A stretch of DNA of 64,000 nucleotides from Nitrospirota bacterium (GCA_011620345.1 WOZJ01000057.1:171925-235924), one strand, 5' to 3'; positions 1-8,615 are shown, numbered from the stretch's first letter. The notes: generated from the letters alone by a model not told the origin. A program made the numbers and translations.

Positions 1-79
1 GAGGCCGGGATCGAACCGGCATGGAGTTACCCCCGCGGGTTTTTGAGACCCGTGCGTCTGCCTATTCCGCCACTCCGGC
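1..79 (-). tRNA. tRNA-Leu (anticodon CAA), 3' end cut by window start
   Basis: Read on the minus strand, the cloverleaf starts with acceptor half GCCGGAG at position 79. It has a D-arm, an anticodon stem CGGGT/ACCCG around loop CTCAAAA (anticodon CAA, reading UUG), a long variable arm typical of tRNA-Leu, and a T-arm with TTCGATC. Only CTC of the 3' acceptor strand remains, so the last four paired bases and the tail lie outside the window. Confidence 0.93.
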
Positions 80-146
80 TAGCATGGTCTATGGGGTAGT
101 TAGGATACCATAACTTCTTAAGGCTTTGCTAATCCGCTATTGCACC

Positions 147-2003
147 TCATGCCCCATTAGGATTCGCAACGTGGAAGAGGGCTGTCTTTAAGGTTCCTCC
201 AAAGGCATGGCATTGGTTGCAGAGTGCGGGGGCGTTGTGCTCCTTCTTGTCCACATGGCAGGCTAGGCACGTGTCCCTCGAGGACAGCTTCCAGTTATGG
301 GGCTTGTGGCAATCGGTGCAAGCGGCGCTGGGATGGCCGCCAGCGGCATGGAGCCCTCCTAGGCCAGTATGACAACCTTTGCAGTCGTTCTGCGGTTGGC
401 GAGCTCCTGCGAGCTGATGGCAAGTCCCGCAATCGCCGGACATCATGGGCGCGCGCTTATTCAGCTTGTGGCATTCTGCACAGTCGATCGGCGGCCGGTA
501 GCCAGCAGCATGGCATTGGTTGCAGAGAATTTCTTTGTGACGACCTTCCAAGGGAATTGGGTGCCAGGACATGTCACTCTTGGGAAAGGTACCGGCCAAG
601 GGGGTAAAAGGCCCACGTTCAGGCATGGTATGGCAAGCGGTGCATTCATTGGTTACAACCTTTCCTTCTGAGGAGACGTGCTTGCCGTCGTGGCAACGGA
701 AGCATCCAGGCCAGTTCCTGTGGCCAATGTTCATGGCGTAGGTTTTCCAGTTGACGTTCATGGCTGGAAAGACAGAGCGGTCGTAAATCCCGGAAATGGC
801 CCGGACGGAAGCATTTAGATCCGCCTTGCGGTATTGGAAGACGGTTGGATAGTTTTCTTTGTAAAACCCCTCGATCGCTCGAGCCATGCGAGTGTGTGCA
901 TCGCTGCGGTCCTTGTAGGAAGCTACGAGCGTGTCCACCGCAAGCTTTTTCATCCACGGAAGGTCTTTGGGGATGATGCCGCCGACCAGTGCCTCGTCTA
1001 CAGCCTGGTCAGGGGCCAAGAAAATGTGCGTTGGGCGGTTGTGGCAATCCATGCAATCCATGGTGTGGCGTGGAACGGCCTCTAACTGCTCTTTGGAGAG
1101 TTTCGTGTTTTTATCGGTGTATGTCGTGATTCTCCCTGTTCTGTTGTCCTTTACGCGGACCCAAGGGATTTTCTGAAAGTGACGGTCTTCTGCGGCAAAG
1201 GTAACCTGGTTCTCGATAACCATGTGCCAATGAACCCCAGAGTTTATCCCGAGGTTTGGGCTTCCTCCGCCCGTTTTCACGAGCAGGCTGACCTGTTCGG
1301 CCGTATTCTTCTCGTCGTAGCGAAAATGTGGGATTTGGAGCATCCGTGCCCCGTAGAACTTTTGCGGCCAGTGGCATTCTTCGCATGTTTCGCGTGCCGG
1401 GCGCAGGTTGGCAACGGGAACGGGAATTGGTCGCTCGTAGCTGTTGGTTAATACGGCCCATACTTGTCGCATTCCCGAAAGCTTCGAGCGAACGTACCAG
1501 GAAGCGCCAGCTCCCACATGGCAATCCACGCAGCGAACACGGGCGTGGGGCGAATAAAGGTATGCGGTGTGTTCGGGTTCCATGACAGTATGGCATACCT
1601 TGCCGCAAAAGGTAACGGACTCCGTAAAAAGGAAGGCGTTGTAGCCTGCAAAGGCTAAAAGAAGGAAGAGGATAGAGCTTGCGGCCAACGCAAGTGCGAA
1701 TTTTCTCCTATGGCTAGGGTCATTCAAATCGAGCCTGGGGAATGGGGGCGCTTCTGTGATTCCAAGCCTACGCCTTCGGAGGCTTTCAAGGGCCATGCCA
1801 AACAGGAAAAGGGCTAGGCCAAGCGTAAGGATGCCTGGGAACACCATGTACGTAAAGATGCCTATGTACGGGCTGGAAGGCGCTAACCCTATCCCCCACA
1901 GGGCGCTTCCTAGGATGAACAAGGCGCTGATAGCGATAATGAAAGCGCCAAAGTAGCTCACGGTGTTCTTATACAACCCTACGCTACTGGAGCGTTCCCC
2001 CAC
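147..2003 (-). CDS. NapC/NirT-type membrane-anchored multihaem cytochrome c (13 haem motifs)
   Basis: A 618-residue inner-membrane cytochrome that should take electrons from the quinone pool and pass them into a periplasmic haem domain. Three hydrophobic helices are visible near residues 17-40, 46-70 and 101-123. The first haem motif follows at once and is CGKVCH (residues 133-138), a CX3CH motif followed by VMEPEHTAY. Twelve ordinary CXXCH motifs come after it, five of them packed into the last 110 residues. The N-terminal half matches the NapC/NirT pattern, and I recall CX3CH first haems in deltaproteobacterial relatives. The start is GTG at 2003 behind AAAGGGAGAAG. It lies downstream of the trihaem gene but is separated from it by a terminator. 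The electron acceptor is unknown; nitrite, metal or sulfur compounds are all possible. Confidence 0.85.
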   Translation of the reverse strand: MGERSSSVGLYKNTVSYFGAFIIAISALFILGSALWGIGLAPSSPYIGIFTYMVFPGILTLGLALFLFGMALESLRRRRLGITEAPPFPRLDLNDPSHRRKFALALAASSILFLLLAFAGYNAFLFTESVTFCGKVCHTVMEPEHTAYLYSPHARVRCVDCHVGAGASWYVRSKLSGMRQVWAVLTNSYERPIPVPVANLRPARETCEECHWPQKFYGARMLQIPHFRYDEKNTAEQVSLLVKTGGGSPNLGINSGVHWHMVIENQVTFAAEDRHFQKIPWVRVKDNRTGRITTYTDKNTKLSKEQLEAVPRHTMDCMDCHNRPTHIFLAPDQAVDEALVGGIIPKDLPWMKKLAVDTLVASYKDRSDAHTRMARAIEGFYKENYPTVFQYRKADLNASVRAISGIYDRSVFPAMNVNWKTYAMNIGHRNWPGCFRCHDGKHVSSEGKVVTNECTACHTMPERGPFTPLAGTFPKSDMSWHPIPLEGRHKEILCNQCHAAGYRPPIDCAECHKLNKRAPMMSGDCGTCHQLAGARQPQNDCKGCHTGLGGLHAAGGHPSAACTDCHKPHNWKLSSRDTCLACHVDKKEHNAPALCNQCHAFGGTLKTALFHVANPNGA

Positions 2004-2330
2004 TACTTCTCCCTTTAAGGGCTTTCAATGGTTTAACGTATACTGAACGGCTATTCTATTTTTTATTTCTGGATCCAAGCGGTACAGAAGGCCTAACATG
2101 CCGACCGCCTGGTGCATGGCATGCCCTTCTTTGTTTGTTTCTGGACAAATTCTTGCGCTGGTTCCATACCATAGCGCACGAATTGCCCAAAAGTCAAAGG
2201 TGTAATCTTTAATAGACTAAATAAAATACGGCAAAAAAATCCCTTGAAAAACCCCCGATGGCATCGGGGGTTTTTCAAGGGGCAGGTTCACCTTAAGGGC
2301 GATATTCCTGGAGGAAGGAGGGATACGAGG
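2004..2330. other. Intergenic stretch with terminator
   Basis: This 327-base gap between the 13-haem gene and the trihaem gene contains the strong hairpin at 2241-2281 and an AT-rich patch near 2050-2070. I see no convincing gene in it. The only open frame, 61 codons on the minus strand, runs straight through the hairpin. Confidence 0.6.
2241..2281 (-). terminator. Rho-independent terminator behind the trihaem gene
   Basis: A near-perfect inverted repeat with 19-base arms. It begins CCCTTGAAAAACCCCCGAT, has a GGC loop centre, and carries A5 and T5 tracts inside the arms. A further A-rich stretch at 2232-2239 supplies U residues on the minus-strand transcript, so it can end transcription of the gene that stops at 2331. 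The symmetry means it could also act on plus-strand transcripts. Confidence 0.8.
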
Positions 2331-2756
2331 CTAAGGCCTTGCAGCTGCCGCCTGTGAGATCCCCTTGACAGTCATCGTCCCATCCGGCTGGACGCTGTGG
2401 CAATCCTGGCAGCGGCCGCCGTAGAACATGACAAAGTGGTTGTTTTCTCCCAAAAGGTGTCCTTGATGGAGAACTTTATAGAACTCTGGTGCGGCCGACC
2501 CGTTGTGACAAGCTTGCATGCATTGGGTAGGGGTGTTGCCCATGTTGGAGTCTACCTGGGGGTGCCTACCTTCTCTTTGCATTAAAACCATCATTGCGGG
2601 CAAGGAAAAGAGCGATGTGACCCCTTGTGGGGTATGGCAAGTCAGGCAGACAACGTCCTGATCGGCGGCCTTGGCTTTTGAAAGGCCGAAGCCAGGTACC
2701 GCTACCATGCCTATTAGGCCAAGCCCAAGAAAGGAAAGCGCCGTTTTCTTTTTCAT
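2331..2756 (-). CDS. Secreted trihaem cytochrome c with one CX3CH motif
   Basis: A 141-residue protein with a clear Sec signal peptide (KKK start, hydrophobic core, cleavage near AKAAD). Three haem sites are visible: CLTCH, then CMQACH (CX3CH), then CQDCH. Several further histidines (HP, HQGH, NNHF) could act as axial ligands. It should be a soluble or outer-face periplasmic electron carrier. The start is ATG at 2756 behind AAGGAGGGG. It lies 47 bases downstream of the 66-residue hydrophobic protein, likely on the same transcript, and is followed by a strong terminator. I do not recognise a named family. The mixed haem spacing links it to the small proteins at 11,870-13,720. Confidence 0.8.
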   Translation of the reverse strand: MKKKTALSFLGLGLIGMVAVPGFGLSKAKAADQDVVCLTCHTPQGVTSLFSLPAMMVLMQREGRHPQVDSNMGNTPTQCMQACHNGSAAPEFYKVLHQGHLLGENNHFVMFYGGRCQDCHSVQPDGTMTVKGISQAAAARP

Positions 2757-2803
2757 TGTGTATTCCCCTCCTTTTTTATTTTATTTGTCGCAAGTTTGTA
2801 GCG

Positions 2804-3004
2804 TTAATGGATCAAGCTCGTGACTCCGGGCATGATGTCGAGGAAGATCGGCCCAAGGATTGGAATCTGAGCAATTGAGTTCACTATGGGGAAAATGACT
2901 CCCATGAGCGTTGCGGCGAGGTCGGCCGGAATCGTGATGGGTAGGTTGACAATTGGTTGAATTAGCGGGCCGACAACCGGCTTGATCGAGGCAGCCGTGT
3001 TCAT
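2804..3004 (-). CDS. Small hydrophobic proline-rich protein, unknown
   Basis: A 66-residue protein without cysteine, rich in Ile, Leu, Val and Pro, with repeated PI/PL steps (GPLIQPIVNLPITIP, then a second hydrophobic stretch). The start at 3004 has a strong ribosome site AGGGAGGG at good spacing. The gene is the first of a likely two-gene unit with the trihaem cytochrome, which is why I accept it as coding. It has no charged N-terminus typical of a Sec signal. It could be a membrane-inserted or self-associating peptide, or a structural partner of the cytochrome. Function unknown. Confidence 0.6.
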   Translation of the reverse strand: MNTAASIKPVVGPLIQPIVNLPITIPADLAATLMGVIFPIVNSIAQIPILGPIFLDIMPGVTSLIH

Positions 3005-3205
3005 GGAAAACCCTCCCTTTTTTGTTTAACTAGAACATTGGCGCAAAAGCAGAACATATGCATACATTCAGGAGGAATTTTAGTCTCGTAACTGATGCCT
3101 TGTCAAGCCCTCCATACCATATGGTCCGTTTGACCATTTTGTGCATAATGTGCTAGGTTACAACCCAATATTGAGATTGAAAACTGGGCATCATTGAGGA
3201 GAACG

Positions 3206-5254
3206 ATGAAATTCATATTAAAGTGTAGTTGGGGTAGGATGAGCAGAATGTTGATGCCTTTAGGAAGAATCGGGCTCCTCGCTTTTTTTTGTTTAGGTCT
3301 TTCCGGGCCAACGGCATACGCGCTTACCAACGAAGATTGCCTGATGTGCCATGCCAACATGGAGCCAAGACTCGATGCATCCGTATTTTCTCAAAGTGCC
3401 CATGGCGGGCTGAACTGCCAAGACTGCCACGAGAACATCCAAGACGTTCCCCATCAAACGCAGCTCAAATTGGTTCGCTGCGGGAATTGTCATACGCAGG
3501 AATTCGCGGAATATCAGCTGGGGGTCCATGGCAAAGCTTTGGCCAATGGAACGAAAGACGTCCCTTCCTGCGCTTCTTGCCATGGAACTCATGATATTTT
3601 CCCTAAAAGTGATGTTCGCTCCAAAGTAAACCCCCTGAACCTCCCCGGGGTTTGTTCGGGATGCCATGCCAGCCAAGAGATCACTCGCCGCCATCCTCTG
3701 CCATCTCCGGAATTTATCGAAAGTTACCAGAAGAGCGTCCATGGGCAAGGTGTGTTGAAGAGTGGCCTGGTGGTCGCGGCCGTATGCTCGGACTGTCACG
3801 GTGGCCATAGAATCCTGCCCGCCTCGGACCCCGCGTCCTTGGTCAATCCAAAAAACATCCCTAAGACCTGTTCTAAGTGCCATGCAGGGATTTTTAGGGA
3901 TTTTACCAGGAGTGCTCACGGAGAGGCCTGGAGGGCTGGCAAGAGTTACGGGCCTGTGTGTACCACTTGCCATACGGCGCACAGTATTTCCTCACCCCGT
4001 ACGGCGGCGTTTCATGGGGGGATTGCCGAAGAGTGCGGAGGGTGCCATGTCGACAGGACCCCTAGCTATAGAGATACCTTCCATGGTCAAGCCACTTCGC
4101 TCGGTCTTATTCGGGCGGCAACCTGCCCGGACTGTCATACCGCGCATTTGAACCTTCCAAAAGAAAACCCTCACTCCAGCATCAACCCCAAAAATCTCCC
4201 CGGGACTTGCGGCAGGTGCCATGGACAGGTGTCCAAAGGGTTTATTCAATACGACCCCCATCCTGATCCAAAGGACAAATCAAAGAACGCTGTCGTTTTC
4301 TACACGTACACGTTCATGAATTGGCTGCTTTTGGGGGTGTTTGCCTTTTTTGGCCTTCATTCCGCACTTTGGATCCAGCGGAGCCTCGTTGCTTCGGTGC
4401 GTGGGGAGTTCCCTAGGCTTGACAAAGAGGGGCCATGGGTCCGGCGCTTTAGCCAGACCAACCGGATGACCCACCTAGTCATCGTGATCAGCTTCTTGCT
4501 CCTTGCAGCTACGGGACTGCCCCTGAAGTTCCACTACACACCCTGGGCAAAGGTTGTAGAGGCCATATTTGGCGGGATCGAGGTGACTCGCTATCTCCAC
4601 AAGCTTTTTGCCGTCGTGACGTTTGGATATGCGATTACGCATGTCAGCTATCTTGTCTACCGCATTTACAAAAAAGGCGAGCTAAACCTTCTGTACGGCC
4701 CTTTCAGCCTGACTCCGCGCCCCAAGGATGCGCTTGACCTTCTTGCAAACCTTCGCTGGTTCCTCTACATGGGGCCGAGGCCCAAGCTCGGACGCTGGAC
4801 CTACTGGGAGAAGTTCGATTACTTCGCCGTGTTTTGGGGAATTCCGATCATCGGAGGATCCGGACTCATGCTTTGGTTCCCGGGTTTTTTCACAAAATTC
4901 CTCCCCGGCTGGGTTCTGAATGTGGCCATGATCGTCCACTCCGAAGAAGCGCTTATGGCTATCGGGTTTATCTTCCTGTTCCACTTCTTCCACACCCACT
5001 TAAGGCCGGAAAGTTTTCCTTTAGACACCGTCATCTTTACTGGAAGCATGCCCTTGGAGCGGCTCAAGGAAGAAAGGCCGGAGGAGTACGAGCTTTTGGT
5101 CAAGAAAGGCGAGCTTGAACGCCTGATTGTCCCGGCTCCATCGAATAGTTTGCTGCGTGCCTCTCGGATCTTTGGCTTTGTGGCGCTTACCGTGGGGCTT
5201 TGCCTGATTTGGGCGATCCTGATCACGGCGGTACTCCATATGTTGGCTTTATAA
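3206..5254 (+). CDS. Fused 11-haem cytochrome c / cytochrome b quinol oxidoreductase (CbcL-like)
   Basis: A 682-residue inner-membrane fusion. A signal or anchor segment (about residues 16-38) is followed by a periplasmic domain with eleven CXXCH motifs (first CLMCH near residue 45, last CGRCH). A C-terminal HydB/b561-type cytochrome b domain follows, with several membrane helices and paired histidines (MTHLVI, YLHKLF, AITH, and a late HFFHTH segment). The layout resembles Geobacter CbcL, an inner-membrane quinol oxidase feeding extracellular electron transfer; that comparison is from memory. I chose ATG 3206 because GAGGAG lies five bases upstream; an in-frame TTG at 3194 is possible. The b domain shares the string FPLDTVIFTG with the separate cytochrome b at 8616, so the two are paralogues. 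Confidence 0.85.
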   Translation: MKFILKCSWGRMSRMLMPLGRIGLLAFFCLGLSGPTAYALTNEDCLMCHANMEPRLDASVFSQSAHGGLNCQDCHENIQDVPHQTQLKLVRCGNCHTQEFAEYQLGVHGKALANGTKDVPSCASCHGTHDIFPKSDVRSKVNPLNLPGVCSGCHASQEITRRHPLPSPEFIESYQKSVHGQGVLKSGLVVAAVCSDCHGGHRILPASDPASLVNPKNIPKTCSKCHAGIFRDFTRSAHGEAWRAGKSYGPVCTTCHTAHSISSPRTAAFHGGIAEECGGCHVDRTPSYRDTFHGQATSLGLIRAATCPDCHTAHLNLPKENPHSSINPKNLPGTCGRCHGQVSKGFIQYDPHPDPKDKSKNAVVFYTYTFMNWLLLGVFAFFGLHSALWIQRSLVASVRGEFPRLDKEGPWVRRFSQTNRMTHLVIVISFLLLAATGLPLKFHYTPWAKVVEAIFGGIEVTRYLHKLFAVVTFGYAITHVSYLVYRIYKKGELNLLYGPFSLTPRPKDALDLLANLRWFLYMGPRPKLGRWTYWEKFDYFAVFWGIPIIGGSGLMLWFPGFFTKFLPGWVLNVAMIVHSEEALMAIGFIFLFHFFHTHLRPESFPLDTVIFTGSMPLERLKEERPEEYELLVKKGELERLIVPAPSNSLLRASRIFGFVALTVGLCLIWAILITAVLHMLAL

Positions 5255-5583
5255 GCATGGACTCTGGAGGCCTCAGCCCTAGGGCTGAGGCCTCCAGAGT
5301 GTCGCCTTGAGCGGGGGCCTTTCTAGGGTTCGTATTGAACGCTCCTGCCACCCTTGTTTGTCATCCTATTCGTTGCCGTAGGGTAAGTGCGTTTGCTTGC
5401 CTAAGCAATCCAATATCCTTGTTGTTTGTGTGTTTGGGCTAATTGTTCAGTAACGCCCGGAGCAGGGCCCGTTTTCAGCGTATACTTGCCATGCATTCAT
5501 TTATCTTGGGAATGGGCAGAAACAAGCAATACGGGTATACTTGTGTAGGTCAAGAGTTTATTCCGTGGTTTACATAAAAAAAC
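5255..5583. other. Intergenic stretch with hairpin and promoter-like sites
   Basis: This 329-base gap holds a perfect 40-base palindrome at its left end, then two GTATACT boxes (near 5479 and 5535) that could be -10 elements for the M56 peptidase gene. The second lies about 45 bases upstream of its start. No good -35 match is visible at standard spacing. I see no gene here. Confidence 0.5.
5261..5300 (+). terminator. Perfect 40-base palindrome, probable transcript-end hairpin
   Basis: Twenty-base arms (ACTCTGGAGGCCTCAGCCCT and its exact reverse complement) start seven bases after the CbcL-like stop codon. The hairpin is very stable but no T-run follows, so it may stabilise the 3' end or act as a non-canonical terminator. 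It could also be a protein-binding site. Confidence 0.55.
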
Positions 5584-6567
5584 ATGAATGTTCTTTTTGA
5601 GTCTTTCTTGCACGCGATCGTGGATGCCGTCCTTGTAGGGGTCGGGCTTCGGGTATGGGGGATTGCCAAGGCAGAGCCCAGACAACGCTTCATGTCCCTT
5701 ATTTTAATCCTTCCCGTCTCGACGCCAATTCTTTTTTATGGGTGGAGTACGGAGGGGAGCTTGCCTGGTTTTTATCGTGGAGCCCTCTTTAATGGTGAGA
5801 GATGGCTCCACGTAGAGCTATTAGGCATTCCTTTCTTTCGATGGGGGTTTTTCGTGTTAATGGGGGCTTGTGCGGCCGCCTTCTTGTTCCAAGAGCTTTT
5901 GCCTATCTACTGGCACTTCAGACAATCGAAACGCATGCGAAGGTTGCTTAAGGACCATTGGGAGAAAATAATCCCCCTGGAAACGCTAGGCATCCCCCCT
6001 ATAAAAGAGCTCGAGGGGTTGCGCATTCAAGTGTTGCCGGACCATTGGGGTGGCATTAGCTCTCTCTACGGAGGTTCGCCCAGAATTCTGATAGGGGAAG
6101 GGCTGCTTGAAGAGCTTGACCGAGAGGAGCTTCGTGCGGTTGTGGCGCACGAAATCGCCCATCTTGGCATAGGGCGCAGGCCTTTTATGCTCCTAATGTA
6201 TGTGTTTCGAGCGATTGCTTTCTTAAACCCAGTCGCGCTTGGTGCGTTTCGGTTCATCGCTAACGAAGAAGAGTGCGTGTGCGATGACAGGGCGGTGTGG
6301 CTGACTTCTGTCAGCCCACTAGCCTTGGCAAGCGCCCTTAAAAAACTCTACCAGCCCGATCAAGAGCCCGAGCTTGCGGACTGTAGTAAACAGGAGGTGC
6401 CAGGACTGTTCCGGAACCTATCTGCCGTGGGGCTAAGAGAGCAGCTTGACAAACGCATCGAAAGGCTTCGTTCCAGAACCTACTCCTCGGACGACACTGA
6501 GTATTGGTCAGAGCTGTTTATCGTGACGCTTGGGTGCCTGGCGTTTTCTTTTGCCGTTGTGGGCTAA
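5584..6567 (+). CDS. M56-family (BlaR1-like) membrane metallopeptidase
   Basis: A 327-residue integral membrane zinc peptidase. The catalytic HEIAH lies near residues 191-195, and the third zinc ligand is expected in the NEEECVCDD segment about 30 residues later. Hydrophobic helices are visible near residues 36-52, 83-105, 203-222 and at the C-terminus. Family members such as BlaR1/MecR1 cleave a repressor after sensing a signal. This one lacks the large C-terminal sensor domain, and no BlaI-type repressor is next to it. No clear ribosome site precedes ATG 5584. It sits between two cytochrome modules and is translationally close (3 bases) to the next gene, so the two probably work together. 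Confidence 0.78.
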   Translation: MNVLFESFLHAIVDAVLVGVGLRVWGIAKAEPRQRFMSLILILPVSTPILFYGWSTEGSLPGFYRGALFNGERWLHVELLGIPFFRWGFFVLMGACAAAFLFQELLPIYWHFRQSKRMRRLLKDHWEKIIPLETLGIPPIKELEGLRIQVLPDHWGGISSLYGGSPRILIGEGLLEELDREELRAVVAHEIAHLGIGRRPFMLLMYVFRAIAFLNPVALGAFRFIANEEECVCDDRAVWLTSVSPLALASALKKLYQPDQEPELADCSKQEVPGLFRNLSAVGLREQLDKRIERLRSRTYSSDDTEYWSELFIVTLGCLAFSFAVVG

Positions 6568-6570
6568 AAA

Positions 6571-7095
6571 ATGGGTCGATTGAAGGGTCTCCTTTGTTTT
6601 TGTATGTTCGGCGTCTTGTTTGCTGGAGCACTGTGGATCCTGAACGCTGTCCCTCTTTTGCTCAAGCAGGAAGGTTTCAGGTCCTTAAAAAACATTGGGG
6701 AAACGCAAGCCTACCTAGGCACAAGGCTTTCACTTCCCCGTTATTTTTCTCCCGGGCTTGTTTGGCCACCGTGTGCAATCCTAGCCCAACGAAAGCCGTT
6801 TCCCGCCTACGTTGTCCAATTTCAAAAAAGGGGGAGGGACGGGGTTTCGTTGGTCCTTTCGATGTCACCCGCTAGACACCCGCTATCCGGGGTCCACATC
6901 GAGCCCGCCATGGGCTTGCGTCGCATGCGTGTCAAGCTTACAGACCAAAGCGCGGAGTTGATGATAGGTCGCCTTCGCTCTGGGGAGCGTTGTTGCCTGC
7001 TTTCTTGGGTGCAGGCTGCCAAGAGATGGACGTTAAGCGGGGTGTTGCCCCCTTCCGAGATCCTGAAGATGGCCGAGAGTATGGACTTGCCTTAA
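6571..7095 (+). CDS. Membrane-anchored protein of unknown function
   Basis: A 174-residue protein with one hydrophobic N-terminal segment (about residues 6-30) and a mostly extracytoplasmic remainder. It has no haem motif and no family I recognise. ATG 6571 lies three bases after the stop of the M56 peptidase, so the pair is co-translated and this is a candidate partner, inhibitor or substrate. The C-terminal part contains a pair of adjacent cysteines (RCCLLSW). Confidence 0.6.
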   Translation: MGRLKGLLCFCMFGVLFAGALWILNAVPLLLKQEGFRSLKNIGETQAYLGTRLSLPRYFSPGLVWPPCAILAQRKPFPAYVVQFQKRGRDGVSLVLSMSPARHPLSGVHIEPAMGLRRMRVKLTDQSAELMIGRLRSGERCCLLSWVQAAKRWTLSGVLPPSEILKMAESMDLP

Positions 7096-7106
7096 AAAAT
7101 ACCTCA

Positions 7107-7136
7107 TTGCATTGAATTCAAAATACCCTGTATACT
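7107..7136 (+). promoter_or_regulatory. Putative sigma-70 promoter of the split cytochrome operon
   Basis: TTGCAT at 7107-7112 and TATACT at 7131-7136 are separated by 18 bases. The predicted transcript start, near 7143, falls inside the AGGAGGT at 7141-7147. That argues that translation begins at GTG 7171 using AAGGG at 7159-7163, rather than at an upstream codon. Confidence 0.5.
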
Positions 7137-7170
7137 CTCAAGGAGGTACAAACTGGAAAAGGGCGATACT

Positions 7171-8601
7171 GTGAGGCTAACGCAGGGGTTTGTAGGGTTA
7201 ATTTTTGTTGGTCTAGGTCTGGCTCCTACAATGGCTTTGGCTGAGACGACGACCCAGCAAGAGCTCGGTCAATGCATGTCTTGCCATGCCAAGCCAGGGC
7301 TCGTGAAACGCTTGGGAAAGAATGAGAAAGTCTCGCTAACCCTCGACCTTCAAGCCTACCGGGCCTCGGCCCACAGCTCGCTCGTTTGTCAGGATTGCCA
7401 CACGCGGTATTCCACGAAGGCTCATCCGGTAGGTTCGTATACGAGCCGGGAGGAGCTCGCCAGGGAGCACTCCGGGGCATGCACGAGTTGTCATTCGCTC
7501 GATCAGCTAAGCGCGTTGCCCGTCCATGAAGATGTCCTGAAGCCAGGGCATCCGGTTGCATGCTCGAGTTGTCATGGGGCTCACGAGATCCAGCGGGTCG
7601 TGGGCGGCGGGGCTATGGTGAAGGAGCGTGCCTACTGCCTTTCGTGTCACGAGCAGCACATTGAGATGACCTTCGAAAATGGGGAGACCAAGGATATTTA
7701 TGTCGAGCTTCGTTCGCTCCTTGCCTCTCCGCATGCGAGCCTTGCATGCTCGGACTGTCACGTGGGGTTTTCAAGAGATCACCACCCGGATCGCTCGTTT
7801 CAGGACGGGAGGTATTACACGCTTGTTTTATCCGAGAGCTGTAAGCGTTGCCATTTCGACAAGTATACCCGGACTCTAGACAGCATGCATTACCGAGTCC
7901 TCATGAAGGGAAATGCGAATGCGCCGGTATGTACCGACTGTCACGGCTCGCACGGTATCTTGCCTGTCGGCAAGGACCATTCCATAAGCGCGAAGCGCTG
8001 CATGCGATGTCATGAGACCATTTATACGACCTATACAAAGAGTGTGCATGGAAAGGCCTTGTTAGGTGAACACAACATGGATGTGCCCGTATGTGCCGAC
8101 TGCCACAAGGCACACGAGATTCAAGACCCAAGGACGCTAACCTTTCGTGACCGGATCCCGGAGATGTGCGGGAACTGCCATGCCAACAAAGAGCTCATGT
8201 CTCGCTATGGGCTTTCCCCAGCAGTAGTGAAAACATACCTCCAGGATTTTCACGGAGTTACGCTTTCGCTTTACAAAATGCAAAGGGAACTAGAGGGTAC
8301 AAGCTCGGCCAATCCTATTGCTGTATGTTCAGACTGCCACGGGATCCATGACATCCAGAAGCTCTCGGAACAAGAAACGGGCCTTGTACGCCAAAACCTG
8401 CTCAAGCGCTGCCAGGCATGCCATCCTGGGGCCACCCAGCGGTTTCCCGATGCTTGGCTCTACCACTATGAGCCAAGCCTTGAAAAGGCCCCCTTGGTCT
8501 ACGCAGTAAACCTTTTTTACAAAATTTTCATCCCGTTCATGGTCGTGGGATTGCTGTTGCAGGTTTTCTTACATGCCTGGCGCTACATCGTGAACCGTTA
8601 A
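7171..8601 (+). CDS. 13-haem membrane-attached cytochrome c (c subunit of split CbcL-like enzyme)
   Basis: A 476-residue protein with a Sec signal (cleavage near TMALAE), thirteen CXXCH motifs between about residues 35 and 430, and a C-terminal membrane helix (about residues 446-470) ending in basic residues. It should be periplasmic and anchored by its C-terminus. The next gene encodes the matching cytochrome b, so together they correspond to the fused protein at 3206 with its two parts separated. The start is GTG 7171 with AAGGG upstream. An in-frame CTG at 7153 sits closer to a stronger AGGAGGT, but the predicted transcript start makes it less likely. The gene begins an operon running through cytochrome b, kinase and response regulator. 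Confidence 0.85.
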   Translation: MRLTQGFVGLIFVGLGLAPTMALAETTTQQELGQCMSCHAKPGLVKRLGKNEKVSLTLDLQAYRASAHSSLVCQDCHTRYSTKAHPVGSYTSREELAREHSGACTSCHSLDQLSALPVHEDVLKPGHPVACSSCHGAHEIQRVVGGGAMVKERAYCLSCHEQHIEMTFENGETKDIYVELRSLLASPHASLACSDCHVGFSRDHHPDRSFQDGRYYTLVLSESCKRCHFDKYTRTLDSMHYRVLMKGNANAPVCTDCHGSHGILPVGKDHSISAKRCMRCHETIYTTYTKSVHGKALLGEHNMDVPVCADCHKAHEIQDPRTLTFRDRIPEMCGNCHANKELMSRYGLSPAVVKTYLQDFHGVTLSLYKMQRELEGTSSANPIAVCSDCHGIHDIQKLSEQETGLVRQNLLKRCQACHPGATQRFPDAWLYHYEPSLEKAPLVYAVNLFYKIFIPFMVVGLLLQVFLHAWRYIVNR

Positions 8602-8615
8602 AAAGGGTGGGAACC

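Noticed and set aside
2093-2278. Open frame of 61 codons on the minus strand
   Set aside because: It runs through the strong terminator hairpin, has no ribosome site and lies in the spacer behind the trihaem gene.
7153-7170. CTG start for the 13-haem protein behind AGGAGGT
   Set aside because: The predicted transcript start near 7143 falls inside that AGGAGGT, and GTG 7171 has its own AAGGG site; CTG starts are very rare.
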